Below are positions 1 to 7,947 of a stretch of 14,374 nt of DNA, one piece after another. The notes beneath the pieces were generated by a model, which worked only from the letters and a program-made list of their open reading frames with translations, did not search any database and had not been told where the DNA came from. Made by a program: the position numbers and the translations under genes. Positions within the stretch are counted from its first letter, which is position 1; the number at the start of each line of letters is the position of its first letter. The DNA comes from an uncultured Campylobacter sp. (GTDB lineage: Bacteria > Campylobacterota > Campylobacteria > Campylobacterales > Campylobacteraceae): the NCBI RefSeq assembly GCF_938031315.1, contig NZ_CALHHT010000020.1:1-14374 (forward strand), written 5' to 3'.

Positions 1-330
1 TTTAGCTTTACGGCTCGTGGATTTTAGCTGCCATTCGCTTTCGCGCTACGTTTAAATTTTCAGGCACAGTGCAAATTCTACGCCGCTGCTTTTAAATTTA
101 AAAAGTTAAATCCATTTTAAACAAAATTTGCGTAAAATCCCCTTTCAAAACGTATTGCGCGAGCGGCGACGATAAATTAAAGCATTCATAACGGTGGTGT
201 CAAATCAAAATTTGCAGCGATGGCGACAGACATAAAACATTCGCGGTGGCCAAATTTAAAGCCTGCGCGGCGATAATCAAAGCGGCGCTCGCATCGCAGC
301 GAGCTGCGCATTAAAATTTAAAGGGATAAA
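1..330. other. Non-coding spacer upstream of the membrane protein gene
   Basis: I find no convincing open reading frame in this stretch on either strand. It is a mosaic of GC-rich and AAATTTAAA-type pieces, as in the other spacers of the window. A small inverted repeat (GCTCGC at 287-292 and GCGAGC at 299-304, six-base loop) lies about 25 bases before the next start codon. It could form a weak leader hairpin, but I see no further support for a function. No clear promoter box was recognised. Confidence 0.5.
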
Positions 331-924
331 ATGAACGAAGATTTTCAAAGAGCGAAGCTGCAAGGCACGCTCGGCGCGCTCTGCCTATTGATCGCAGGCG
401 CGACGTATTTTCTAAGCGACGAGGCTGCGTATTCGGAAATAGTTCGGGTCTTGGCGTGGCTTCTTGCCTTCACATTCCTTCACTACGCGCTTGCAAACAT
501 CCAAAATATCACGGGCTCTCAGGTCTTTAAGATATTCAAATATACCTACAATATCGCGATTTTAGTGTTGCTGGGTTACGTAGCCGTTTATATATTCAGC
601 GAATCTCATTACGATCAATTGCTAACATTTAAGCCGTTTTTGGTACTTGCGGTTAAGATCGTTTGGATAGTTATAAATTTTAAGTTACGCGCTGCCACCG
701 GATGCGGGTTTTTCGCCGTATACGCCGCGCTGCTAATCGCAGGCGCCGGCGCAAACATCCTATATGGCATGCTTCAAGTGCTGGCTCCCGAGCTTATAAC
801 GGCTAGCGTCGTAAAATACATGGCGCTAGCAAATTTAATCTTAAAGCCGTTGACGCCCGCGGTGCTGCTTCTTGCGTGGCTTAGTATGAAAAGCTCCGCG
901 AGCTCGCAGGATCTGTGGCATTAG
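331..924 (+). CDS. Small multi-pass inner-membrane protein of unknown function
   Basis: I do not recognise the family. The 197-residue protein is almost entirely hydrophobic, with about six likely membrane helices (roughly residues 12-28, 38-58, 70-88, 100-118, 127-148 and 160-184) separated by short polar turns. It has no signal peptide distinct from the first helix and no catalytic motif that I can see. The ATG at 331 is preceded by AAAGGGA at proper spacing, so this start is well supported. It is the only plus-strand gene in the window and stands alone. A strong intrinsic terminator lies about 230 bases downstream, and no other plus-strand gene is evident between them. An integral membrane protein is safe; a transport or signalling role would be a guess. 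Confidence 0.8.
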   Translation: MNEDFQRAKLQGTLGALCLLIAGATYFLSDEAAYSEIVRVLAWLLAFTFLHYALANIQNITGSQVFKIFKYTYNIAILVLLGYVAVYIFSESHYDQLLTFKPFLVLAVKIVWIVINFKLRAATGCGFFAVYAALLIAGAGANILYGMLQVLAPELITASVVKYMALANLILKPLTPAVLLLAWLSMKSSASSQDLWH

Positions 925-1556
925 GCGCGCAGGGCGACGATTTTACGCGAGAGGTTTAAGAATCGCCGCATTGCGATTGTTTTTCGATCGCTTAAGCGGT
1001 ACAATTTCACACATTTTAAAATTTACGGTGCGACGAAATAAGCGCGGAATTTCATCTTGCAAAGGCGGAGCTTGGAATTTTAAATCCTCGTTGCGCGCCG
1101 CTCAGCCCGAGCGTATCGGCGACGGCGTTTGCAAACGCGGCGTAGCAGGGGCCTAGCAAGCGTCTGCGCCAAAGACGCTCGCTTTTTTTTGACGCCGTTT
1201 TGTAAATTGTAGCGAAAAATGCGCCGCGAAAGGTTTGCAAACTTTGCTACGACGCGACTATTGAGATTTACATCGCGACGTTACGATGCCTTGAGTTTAA
1301 AATATCTTCATCGCGCATAATGAAAGCGGGCGTTTCAAATTCAATGCATACGCCTTTTGCAGGCATATCGGCTCGTATCCAAACGAAATTTTATCCGTCG
1401 TTTGCGCTCCCGAGACGATGCGCTCGGCAAGCCCAATCTTTTTCAATAGTATGCAGCTAAAAAATTTGATTTTATACCTAAATTTAAAAGCTCCGATTTC
1501 AATTTCAATCCCGCCCTTTGATTGCACCGACGCAGGCTAGAGCATACTTTAGCCGC
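925..1556. other. Spacer between the membrane protein and the autotransporter, with a possible coding remnant
   Basis: Apart from the terminator at 1156-1190, no intact gene is convincing. On the minus strand, 1268-1527 looks partly coding. From a GTG at 1527 one frame reads protein-like sequence through LAERIVSGAQTTDKISFGY. Near 1370-1380 the protein-like signal moves to another frame (MPAKGVCIEFETPAFIMRD and onward) and stops at 1268-1270. This could be the tail of a frameshifted gene, but no family is recognised and no homology can be checked here. A weak 5-bp inverted repeat (1535-1554) sits just past the end of the autotransporter gene but has no T-run. Confidence 0.35.
1156..1190 (+). 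terminator. Rho-independent terminator, plus strand
   Basis: A hairpin with arms at 1156-1165 and 1173-1182 (core AGCGTCT pairing with AGACGCT, one mismatch, then GC) and a seven-base loop is followed directly by eight T residues (1183-1190). This is a textbook intrinsic terminator for plus-strand transcription. The nearest convincing plus-strand gene ends at 924, so either that transcript has a long 3' tail or an unannotated small RNA ends here. Confidence 0.8.
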
Positions 1557-3707
1557 TTAAAATTTATAAACGAAGCGCAATCCCGCGTTGATCCCTTCTT
1601 TCTTGCCGCTTAAACCCTCTAGTTTCAAGGAAGTATCCAGCTTGCCGCTCGAATACTTCGCGCCGATCTCGCCGATAGCGGTATTGCCCTTGACGCTCGC
1701 GGCATCAATATCCATAGCGTAGGTACTATTATAGCCGCCGATCTTGCCTTTAAATTCTCGCTCGAAAGCGGCTCCCGCGAAAAGCTCCACGTTATCGCTT
1801 ACGTCGAAATTAAATCGAGCGCCTGCTCTGCTTCTTACAGAATCGATACCCTCCAGCTTGATGTCCTCGCCCAAGACCTCCGTTTTCTTAGAATCGATAT
1901 GCGTATAAAAGCCCTTGACATAAACGTCCGCATTGAGATTAGCGCTCAGCTCGAAAATCTTGCCGAGGGCTAAATTTGCCCCGTAGTAGGTTCTCGTTAC
2001 GTCGTATTCGGCCCTTCCCGAGGCCAGAGAAGCCTCGTAGTCCGATTTGATGCGACCGATTTTGGCTCCCGATTTGGCATAGAAATTTTCCGCCAAGTCG
2101 AATTCGCTCACAATGCCCGCCCCCGCGTATTTGAGATCGCCGCTGCCTTTGACGGCGAAATCATTGAAGCTCTCATATTTACCGCCGCCCGTTTCTACGT
2201 ATCCTCCCAGGCTCGCGCCGTCCCCAATACGGCCCATCGCTCCTGCGAGCACGGAGATACCTTTGTTTTCTACATAGGAGCCGGAATTGTAGCGCATATT
2301 AAAACCTCCCGCATACGCAAACGTTCCGTCTGCGGTATCCGTTATTCCCGAAAGGATATCGTCGCTTTGATTTATCGCGCCCAGCACCGCAGCGCCGGTT
2401 TCCAGCGTATTTTTATTTTGCGCCATTAGCTTCGCTCCGATTCGATCAGAATTCGGCAGAGGCTGCGGATCGGGATTTATCGTGATTTTGGTTACGTCGG
2501 CGATCAGGTCTTTATCGTCGTTAGCGCTACGCAAGGCGAATGTATAGGCAGTCGAAAGCCCGCTTTGAACTAACTGTTCGGAGCGGTTAGCCATATCGCC
2601 GAATTTTATCCCGCTTGCGGTTTTTATGAGATTTACGCGATCGCCCGATTTGAGCTTATCCGCTCCGTTTGCTATACCCACGCCGATAGTCGCTTTGCTT
2701 ATATCGGTTAGCTCGCCGCTTACTAAATTTAAAATCGTCTCGTCGTTTGCGGTATCCGCGGCTAGATAGAAATTGAGTTTTTCAAAGCCCGCGATCGATT
2801 TAAACGTATCGTTTTTGCCGTAGACGTTGAAAGTGTTGCCGCTTAATTTTTGGTTTTCCCGACCGAATGCGACGCAGAGATCCAATCGGCTCCAATCTTT
2901 ATCGCGGACATATACGTTAAGCACGTTATCTCTCGCTTCCGCACCGTCGTGCGCCCACATTATATTTGCAACGTCTATCCTACCGCGAAGATCGTCCGCA
3001 TCTTTGAGATTTACGACGTTGTTCGTAAGCTTACTATTTCCCCATGCAAATGCGGCCCGCATAGCGCTCAACGAATCGCCGATCGTGCCGCCGTTGATAT
3101 TTAAAACGTTACCATCGGCGGTGCCGCTATTGCCGAGATACGCAGCGGTAAAGGTAGTCGTTAAACGTTCGCCTTTGGTACCGTTGATATTAAGCGTATT
3201 TTCATTCGCCGCACCCCCATTGATATCTACAACCGAAAGACCGTGATAAATCATAGTGCCGTTTAAATTTAAGACATTTTTCGTAGCCGTAGCTCTACAG
3301 TTTGATTCAACGAGATGCGTTTTCCTGAGCTCACCGCCGTTTAGATTCAGCGTATTTTCGCTAAATACGGTACCGTCCTGCTGCGAGGAAGCTACGTTTA
3401 TACTATTGAGCGTACCGCCGTTCATCGTCAAAGCATTTCCCTTAAGCGTCTGATCGGCTGCCGTGGCGCTATTTACGATGATATTATTCAACGGGGAATT
3501 ATCGCTCGGTTGGCTATCGAGCGTAATTATCTGCGCGACGGTCGGATTTTTTACCGTTAGGGTTCCGTCGTCGACGTCTTTTTCATAGACGTCGTAATTA
3601 TTTAAATCCGTGGTTTTATCGATCGTAAGCGGATTCGCAACGGGTATGGCGTAAAGTTGGCCGGCGAGCGCCAAAGATAAACTCGCGCCGATAGTTTTAC
3701 TGTGCAT
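1557..3707 (-). CDS. Autotransporter (type Va) with beta-helix passenger
   Basis: This is a secreted or surface-displayed protein whose C-terminal barrel inserts in the outer membrane and exports the passenger. The start at 3707 is preferred over an ATG 39 bases upstream because GGAGGAG lies six bases before it and the protein then opens with a clean Sec signal (MHSKTIGASLSLALAGQLYA, cleavage after about residue 20). It is 716 residues long. The passenger (about 21-410) contains eight related segments around an N-x-[LVF]-[NT]-[LIMV] motif at residues 91, 118, 144, 170, 200, 230, 261 and 291, spaced 26-31 residues apart, typical of parallel beta-helix turns. From about 425 to 716 there is an amphipathic beta-strand-rich autotransporter domain ending FVYKF with the usual terminal aromatic residue. 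No protease triad or other enzyme domain was seen, so an adhesin-like role is inference. It is transcribed alone. Confidence 0.88.
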   Translation of the reverse strand: MHSKTIGASLSLALAGQLYAIPVANPLTIDKTTDLNNYDVYEKDVDDGTLTVKNPTVAQIITLDSQPSDNSPLNNIIVNSATAADQTLKGNALTMNGGTLNSINVASSQQDGTVFSENTLNLNGGELRKTHLVESNCRATATKNVLNLNGTMIYHGLSVVDINGGAANENTLNINGTKGERLTTTFTAAYLGNSGTADGNVLNINGGTIGDSLSAMRAAFAWGNSKLTNNVVNLKDADDLRGRIDVANIMWAHDGAEARDNVLNVYVRDKDWSRLDLCVAFGRENQKLSGNTFNVYGKNDTFKSIAGFEKLNFYLAADTANDETILNLVSGELTDISKATIGVGIANGADKLKSGDRVNLIKTASGIKFGDMANRSEQLVQSGLSTAYTFALRSANDDKDLIADVTKITINPDPQPLPNSDRIGAKLMAQNKNTLETGAAVLGAINQSDDILSGITDTADGTFAYAGGFNMRYNSGSYVENKGISVLAGAMGRIGDGASLGGYVETGGGKYESFNDFAVKGSGDLKYAGAGIVSEFDLAENFYAKSGAKIGRIKSDYEASLASGRAEYDVTRTYYGANLALGKIFELSANLNADVYVKGFYTHIDSKKTEVLGEDIKLEGIDSVRSRAGARFNFDVSDNVELFAGAAFEREFKGKIGGYNSTYAMDIDAASVKGNTAIGEIGAKYSSGKLDTSLKLEGLSGKKEGINAGLRFVYKF

Positions 3708-3792
3708 TTTGAACTCCTCCATAAATGCGAGATGAAATAGCGGCAAGCGAACTCAATTTAGCGACGCTTTTGCACGCTAAAATTTGAAATTT

Positions 3793-3798
3793 ATTATA
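3793..3798 (-). promoter_or_regulatory. Predicted -10 box of the autotransporter gene
   Basis: On the minus strand this reads TATAAT exactly, inside an AT-rich spacer about 85 bases before the start codon at 3707. Campylobacter sigma-70 promoters commonly lack a good -35 box, and none is clear here. Transcription would start near 3786 and give a leader of about 80 bases. Confidence 0.5.
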
Positions 3799-4206
3799 CT
3801 CCTATCAATATTAGAGAATTATTAACTATTAAATTTTTAAAGTAGCATTAAAAAATATTCGTTTTGCGGCGTAAATTTAAAGCACAAACGCAATAAATTT
3901 CGCTCAATTTACATTGTGAAATCGCAAAAATCGCCCATCCTCAAGAAACGAATTTAGCATCACGCCGGTGCATAAATTTGCAGCGCAACGGTAACGCCGA
4001 ATTGATGCTGCGGGCTCGTAGCAAATGCTCCGCGATATTGGTAAATTTCCGAGCGCGATTGCGTTAGACGGTCGCTTCGCGCCGAAAATACGGGCGTTAA
4101 ATTTGACGCTCGCGGCAAAATCAAGTGCAGCTTCGAGCCGGCCCGATCGTAGACGGCATCGGAAGCAATACGGCGCGTAAAGCCTTAAATTTCGGCGCGG
4201 AGCCGT
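3799..4206. other. Spacer between the autotransporter promoter and the broken transferase gene
   Basis: The first 100 bases are AT-rich and belong to the autotransporter promoter region. The rest is GC-rich with scattered AAATTT words. No open frame looks like a protein, and I see no clear terminator for the transferase gene that ends at 4207. Confidence 0.4.
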
Positions 4207-5954
4207 TTACCGCCCGTATCCTCCCCTACCTTTTAAATTTTCGTCGTAATCCACCCCGTTCGTCATTCGCCTGCGCGAAGCGTCAAATTCATCGCGCAGC
4301 GGGCTTTTGCGCACGTTAAACTGCAGCGGCTCTATGCCTAAAATATCGGCGAGCACGTGAGCCAGATCGTCGCTCATAAAAGGCTCGTCCTTCGCCGCGC
4401 CTATGCGCCGCCAAAGCTCCGCATGATCGGCGATAAAGCTTTTTGAAGCGATGAAAAGCAGCGGAATTTCGTAGGTGAATCGGGTATTGATGTTGTGCCC
4501 GATGAGGCCGTTTTGCTCATAGATATTCTCTCCGTGATCGCTGAGATAGACGATGAGGCTGTCCTCATCCGATAAATTTCATTCACCACGTAGTCATTAT
4601 ACAGCACGCTGTTATCGTAGCACGCGAGGGCGACCTTTTGCTTTTGCGTAAACGGTAAGGCGATATCGTCGCTTTTAAATTTATCAAATTCCTCGGGATA
4701 GCGTTTTTTATAGTCCATATGATTTCCCATGAGATGCACGACGTAGAAATTTCGCTCGCGCTGCGATTTTTTCGCCTCTTTGATGATCGGCAGCAGCGCG
4801 CCGTCGTGCGCGACTCGCATGCTATCGAGCTGATCGCTTGTGGAAAGAAAGATGCTTTTTTTCGGCGCGATCGGCGGCACTTTTTGCGCTAAGGGCAAAT
4901 TTGCCGAAGGCTTCTTGATTGCTGATCCACATCGTGCGAAAGCCGCTCAGCGCGAACATATCGATAATGCTAAGGCTCTCAAACCACGGCCTTTCGCGCT
5001 CGCTTTCGTAGTCGCTGAAATTAAGTATCCGCATCAGCGCGGGATTGGTCGCGCCGTAGCACGAAACAGTATCGCTAAATTTAATAAGCAGCCCCCGCCG
5101 CTGCAGATCGTTTAGCAAAGGCGTCGTATCTTTGCCGTATCCGTAAAGCGACATATGGCCGCGCTGCAGGCTCTCGCCGATAATCAGCACGACGTTTTTA
5201 ATCTGCGTTGCGTTAAAATCAAGCGCGGAATTCGCCCGCTTCGCCTCGTCGTAGCCACGCTCGATGCTTTGCAGATCGGCAAGGAAATTTGCATCGCCGA
5301 GATAATCTTTTACGACGAACGCGAACTCAAGCGGAGCGTATGTGCCGAGCGTCGCGCGATAACGCTCGCCGCCGCTTGCGATTTTGGTCGCCGTAAAAAT
5401 GCAAAAAATGACCACACAAATCGGATAGATCACGCTAAATGCGGCTCGCAGCCTCGCGCTGCACGAGCTTTTTTTTAAACTTCAGCGCGACAAACGTCGC
5501 GGTCGCGAATGCGAGCAAAGAGCAGATCACGCCCGCGCTGAGAAATTGCGCGGCGAATTCCTTACTTTCGTTCGCGTCGGTGTGGATTATCGCATCGAGC
5601 GCGACGACGTTAAAAGCGGAGTCGAAAAAAAACGACCAAAAAGAGCGAGATAGCCGCACAAAGCGTATTGATCGCTAGCACAAACAGAGCGGCAAGCCCG
5701 AAAAATCTTCTAAAAACGACGAAGCAGAGATGAAAGATGAGCAAATTTATGATCAAAATGCAGCAAAAATCCTCAAAGATCCGCGAAAATATGCGATCTT
5801 CCACGCCGTAAAAGTAATACGCCCGCGCCGCGCAAACGATCAAATTAAGCGCGACGACGAGCCAAAATACACCCACCGCGCCGCATAGGCCGAAATAAAA
5901 TTTCGGCGCGGGCGCAAGCAGAGCCCTCGCTTTATCAAGTAGTAGTTGAACCAT
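4207..5954 (-). pseudogene. Phosphoethanolamine transferase, sulfatase fold (EptA/CptA-like), frameshifted
   Basis: The family transfers phosphoethanolamine from phosphatidylethanolamine to lipid A, LPS core or other cell-surface targets on the periplasmic face. Read across frames, the whole protein is present. It begins at ATG 5954 and has about five N-terminal membrane helices. Then come the nucleophile region IIGES...HMSLYGYGKDTTP, WISNQ, HLMGNHMDYKKRYP, the metal motif YLSDHGE, then GHN, and a tail ending at TAA 4207-4209. The nucleophile position after GE is Ser rather than the Thr of classical EptA. The frame breaks at four places. In runs at 5625-5632 (8), 5469-5476 (8) and 4856-4862 (7), removing one base restores the frame each time. 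Near 4569-4571 one base, or a 3n+1 stretch, is missing between NEIYR and DEDSLIVY. As given it cannot make an intact enzyme. Homopolymer overcalls in the assembly or slipped-strand variation could explain three of the breaks but not the fourth. Confidence 0.85.
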
Positions 5955-6072
5955 TTTTGCTCTTTATTTTTAAATTTACATCTGCCACATCGCTGGAACC
6001 GCTGCGGCGCAGTCTCGCATCCACAAATTGTGCCGCGCTTCAAGTCGGCTCACGCCAACGCAATGAGAACAG

Positions 6073-6300
6073 GCGGTAAATTTTACGCTTACAAATTGTG
6101 CCGCGCCGAAATCTCTACCGCGAAATTGAGCGCGTCTGTTTTTGCGCCGCGATCGGCGAATTTTTGCGCGACACGATGCCGCAAGGCAAATTTTACCTGC
6201 CGAAATTTGAATGCGGCGAAATTGATGCGACATTTTCTGTTGCGAAATTTGCCGCACGGCGCGCTTCCTAAACGGCAAAATTCCGTGCCGTGCCGCGTAT
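6073..6300 (+). repeat. Degenerate 15-bp periodic, pentapeptide-repeat-like sequence
   Basis: In one plus-strand frame, open from an ATG at 6063 to 6320, the translation runs KFYAYKLCRAEISTAKLSAS and continues with ANF, RNL and AKL units. Much of it has a five-residue step with Phe, Leu or Ile at the centre preceded by Ala plus Asn, Lys or Glu. This resembles the A(D/N)LxX pentapeptide repeat. At the DNA level, AAATT words recur near 15-base spacing (for example 6188, 6203 and 6219). The region has indel-like phase jumps, no evident ribosome binding site and no long intact gene, so it may be a decayed pentapeptide-repeat gene or only a minisatellite. It resembles the repeat inside trmA. Confidence 0.4.
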
Positions 6301-6582
6301 CAAAAATACGACGCGATTGAGCGCATAAATTTAAATCCGCAAGACGCCGCACCAAAAACAACTGCCGCGCGCAAATCCCACGCACAGACGCACGCTCGCG
6401 CAGAATTTACGCGCAAAATGCAAGCCCGCTTTTTGCATCAAATTTATGCAGCGGGTATTTGCGCGAAATTTCGCAGCAGCCCGGAGCGTGCAAATTTCAC
6501 GCCGAGCAAACGTACATGTACGAGGTGCTAACGTATCGAAATTTCGCAGCGAATGCGTGAAATTTCTCGGCGCGGGCGCACC

Positions 6583-6617
6583 ACCAAATTTCATCACCAA
6601 ATTTCATCACCAAATTT
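6583..6617. repeat. 13-bp tandem repeat, 2.7 copies
   Basis: The unit ACCAAATTTCATC occurs at 6583-6595 and 6596-6608, followed by a nine-base partial third copy. It lies just past the 3' end of the 150-residue gene. No function is evident. Confidence 0.8.
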
Positions 6618-6634
6618 TCGCCGGCCGAATTACC

Positions 6635-7087
6635 TTACTCGTAGCCGAAAATTTTAATCCCGGTGTCGCTCTGCTCGTAGCGCAGTGCGGGGATCTTTTG
6701 CAGCAGATCTTTTAGCTTTTCCAGATCGTTTTTTCGCCCGCCGTCGAAGGCTCGCGGCACCCACACCCACGCGATCTCGTCGTATGCAAACGAGCCCACC
6801 GAAAAACTAGCTCGCTTTGAGCTCGCCTCCCATTTGGAGGAGTTTTTGATCGCGTAGAAGTTCGGATAGAGGATTTTTTTGATGATGAAGCATTTGCAAA
6901 ATTTAAAATCCGCGAAAAACTCCGCCCACGTCGCATCCTCGGTAAAATAGCCCTTCGCGCGCAGGCGCTTTTTCTCTTTGCGCAGCCTGATCGGCTCGTA
7001 AAATCGCTGCCAAGCCCTCGCGCAAGCATCCATAAACGCGAGCATGCGGGCGAAATAAATTTTAAAAAGCGCCTTAAAAAGCTCCAT
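6635..7087 (-). CDS. Hypothetical protein, 150 residues
   Basis: No family is recognised. The protein has an amphipathic N-terminus (MELFKALFKIYFARMLAF), then a strongly basic stretch (about residues 34-45, RLRKEKKRLRAK), an aromatic-rich middle and a C-terminus ending IKIFGYE. It has no clear signal peptide, and the first 18 residues could bind a membrane surface. The ATG follows the stop codon of the upstream gene directly (TAG then ATG), with GAGAAG inside the end of that gene as a likely ribosome binding site. This points to translational coupling and joint function with the DUF4230-like protein. Base composition and frame length fit a real gene, although the overlapping antisense and other-frame readings are also long. 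Confidence 0.65.
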   Translation of the reverse strand: MELFKALFKIYFARMLAFMDACARAWQRFYEPIRLRKEKKRLRAKGYFTEDATWAEFFADFKFCKCFIIKKILYPNFYAIKNSSKWEASSKRASFSVGSFAYDEIAWVWVPRAFDGGRKNDLEKLKDLLQKIPALRYEQSDTGIKIFGYE

Positions 7088-7801
7088 CTACTTCTCGATC
7101 TGCGATTTTAGCGACTTGTCGATTGCGATCTCGCTAGAGTTTATGTCGATCGTTTGAAGCGCCTTGTCCTGGAAGATAAATCCGACCTCCTTCGCGCCGA
7201 AGCTCTTGGCGATCGCCTCCAGCGTGTCGGTCGCGGATTTGTGGATCTTGCCGCCAAGATCGTTGATAATTTTTAGCGAGAGCTGTTTGACCTCGTCCTT
7301 AGCGTCGTCGATGAGGCGGTTTTTATCGCTCTCGTCAAAGCTTGCGCCGAATAGCCCGTTTAGCGAATCGGGCAGCAGAAACGGCAGCAGCTTGGCGTTT
7401 TTCTCGTCGTAAATTTTCATATCTTTGATCGAGTATTTGTATTTGCACGGCGGCATCTTGATCTCGTAGCGATCCTCGCCCTGCGGCAGTATCGCAAACT
7501 CGGGGCTTAGCAGGTCGTAAACGAACTCGATCTCAAACTCGAAGATGATGGCGATCTGCTTTTTCGTCATCAGCGGCGAGACGAGCGAGCCCAGCAGCCC
7601 GCTGCCTACGTTTTGCTTGCGCGTGACGATCTCTTTGGAGTAAATTTTAAAAACGCTCAGCTCGCCGATACTTTTAAGCCGCGTGATGTCGGTGGCGATC
7701 TGCGGCTTGCCAGCCTGCTCGCCGCTTTTGCGCATCTTAAAAAACATAAAAACCAAGATGCAAAATATCACTAAATTTAGAAGAAAAGCAAAATTTTCCA
7801 A
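7088..7801 (-). CDS. Membrane-anchored DUF4230-like protein
   Basis: The 237-residue protein starts with one hydrophobic helix (about residues 4-21, NFAFLLNLVIFCILVFMF) followed by a positive patch (KMRKSGEQ), which suggests an N-terminal anchor. The body resembles DUF4230 proteins: an early ELSVFKIYSKEIVTRKQ strand segment, a hydrophobic IAIIFEFEIEFVYDL strand, a KMPPCKYKYSI turn, then a long charged helix (about 155-180, SDKNRLIDDAKDEVKQL) and a closing GAKEVGFIF strand. The biochemical role of that family is unknown to me. The start is TTG at 7801, because AAAGGA lies six bases upstream; an ATG at 7806-7808 is out of frame and stops after 23 codons. The gene is directly joined to the 150-residue gene downstream. 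Family assignment is from pattern memory only. Confidence 0.65.
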   Translation of the reverse strand: MENFAFLLNLVIFCILVFMFFKMRKSGEQAGKPQIATDITRLKSIGELSVFKIYSKEIVTRKQNVGSGLLGSLVSPLMTKKQIAIIFEFEIEFVYDLLSPEFAILPQGEDRYEIKMPPCKYKYSIKDMKIYDEKNAKLLPFLLPDSLNGLFGASFDESDKNRLIDDAKDEVKQLSLKIINDLGGKIHKSATDTLEAIAKSFGAKEVGFIFQDKALQTIDINSSEIAIDKSLKSQIEK

Positions 7802-7932
7802 ATTTCATCCTTTAAAATTTTATCGGTATTTTAGCAAAATACAGCGCCGATTTGTAGTGCAATTAAAATTTTACGATTTTTGCAGCAAGAAATTTTAAAA
7901 TCGCAAAAGAAATTTTAAAGAAGCGAGCCGCG

Positions 7933-7938
7933 ATTATA
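7933..7938 (-). promoter_or_regulatory. Possible -10 box for the DUF4230-like gene pair
   Basis: The minus strand reads TATAAT here, in an AT-rich patch just downstream of the GCGAGCC/GGCTCGC hairpin and about 130 bases before the TTG start at 7801. No -35 box is clear. It is the best promoter candidate for the two-gene unit, but AT-rich spacers give such matches easily. Confidence 0.35.
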
Positions 7939-7947
7939 AAATTTAAC

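Larger units (their letters stand above)
5955..6634. other. Repeat-rich non-coding spacer
   Basis: Many overlapping open frames exist here on both strands, but none has normal protein character: they are rich in Arg, Cys, Ala and Phe because of repeated GCGAAATTTGC-like words. A 16-bp direct repeat (ACAAATTGTGCCGCGC) occurs at 6023-6038 and 6091-6106. Pentapeptide-repeat-like sequence (6073-6300) and a 13-bp tandem repeat (6583-6617) are listed separately. No promoter or terminator was recognised. Confidence 0.45.

Noticed and set aside
971..1156. 61-codon plus-strand frame ending exactly at the terminator
   Set aside because: It starts with TTG, has no ribosome site at proper distance, and its composition is like other spacer translations. 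The coincidence with the terminator is noted but not enough for a gene.
4401..4898. 165-residue frame as a separate gene
   Set aside because: It is the middle piece of the frameshifted transferase. Its last third (after NEIYR) is out of frame, and the true C-terminus continues in another frame to 4207.
5946..6600. Several overlapping frames of 89-124 residues on both strands as genes
   Set aside because: They overlap each other, lack ribosome sites and have repeat-driven Arg/Cys/Phe composition. At best they are repeat remnants.
7736..7808. ATG at 7808 as the start of the DUF4230-like gene
   Set aside because: It is out of frame and stops after 23 codons. AAAGGA touches this ATG but is properly spaced for the TTG at 7801.
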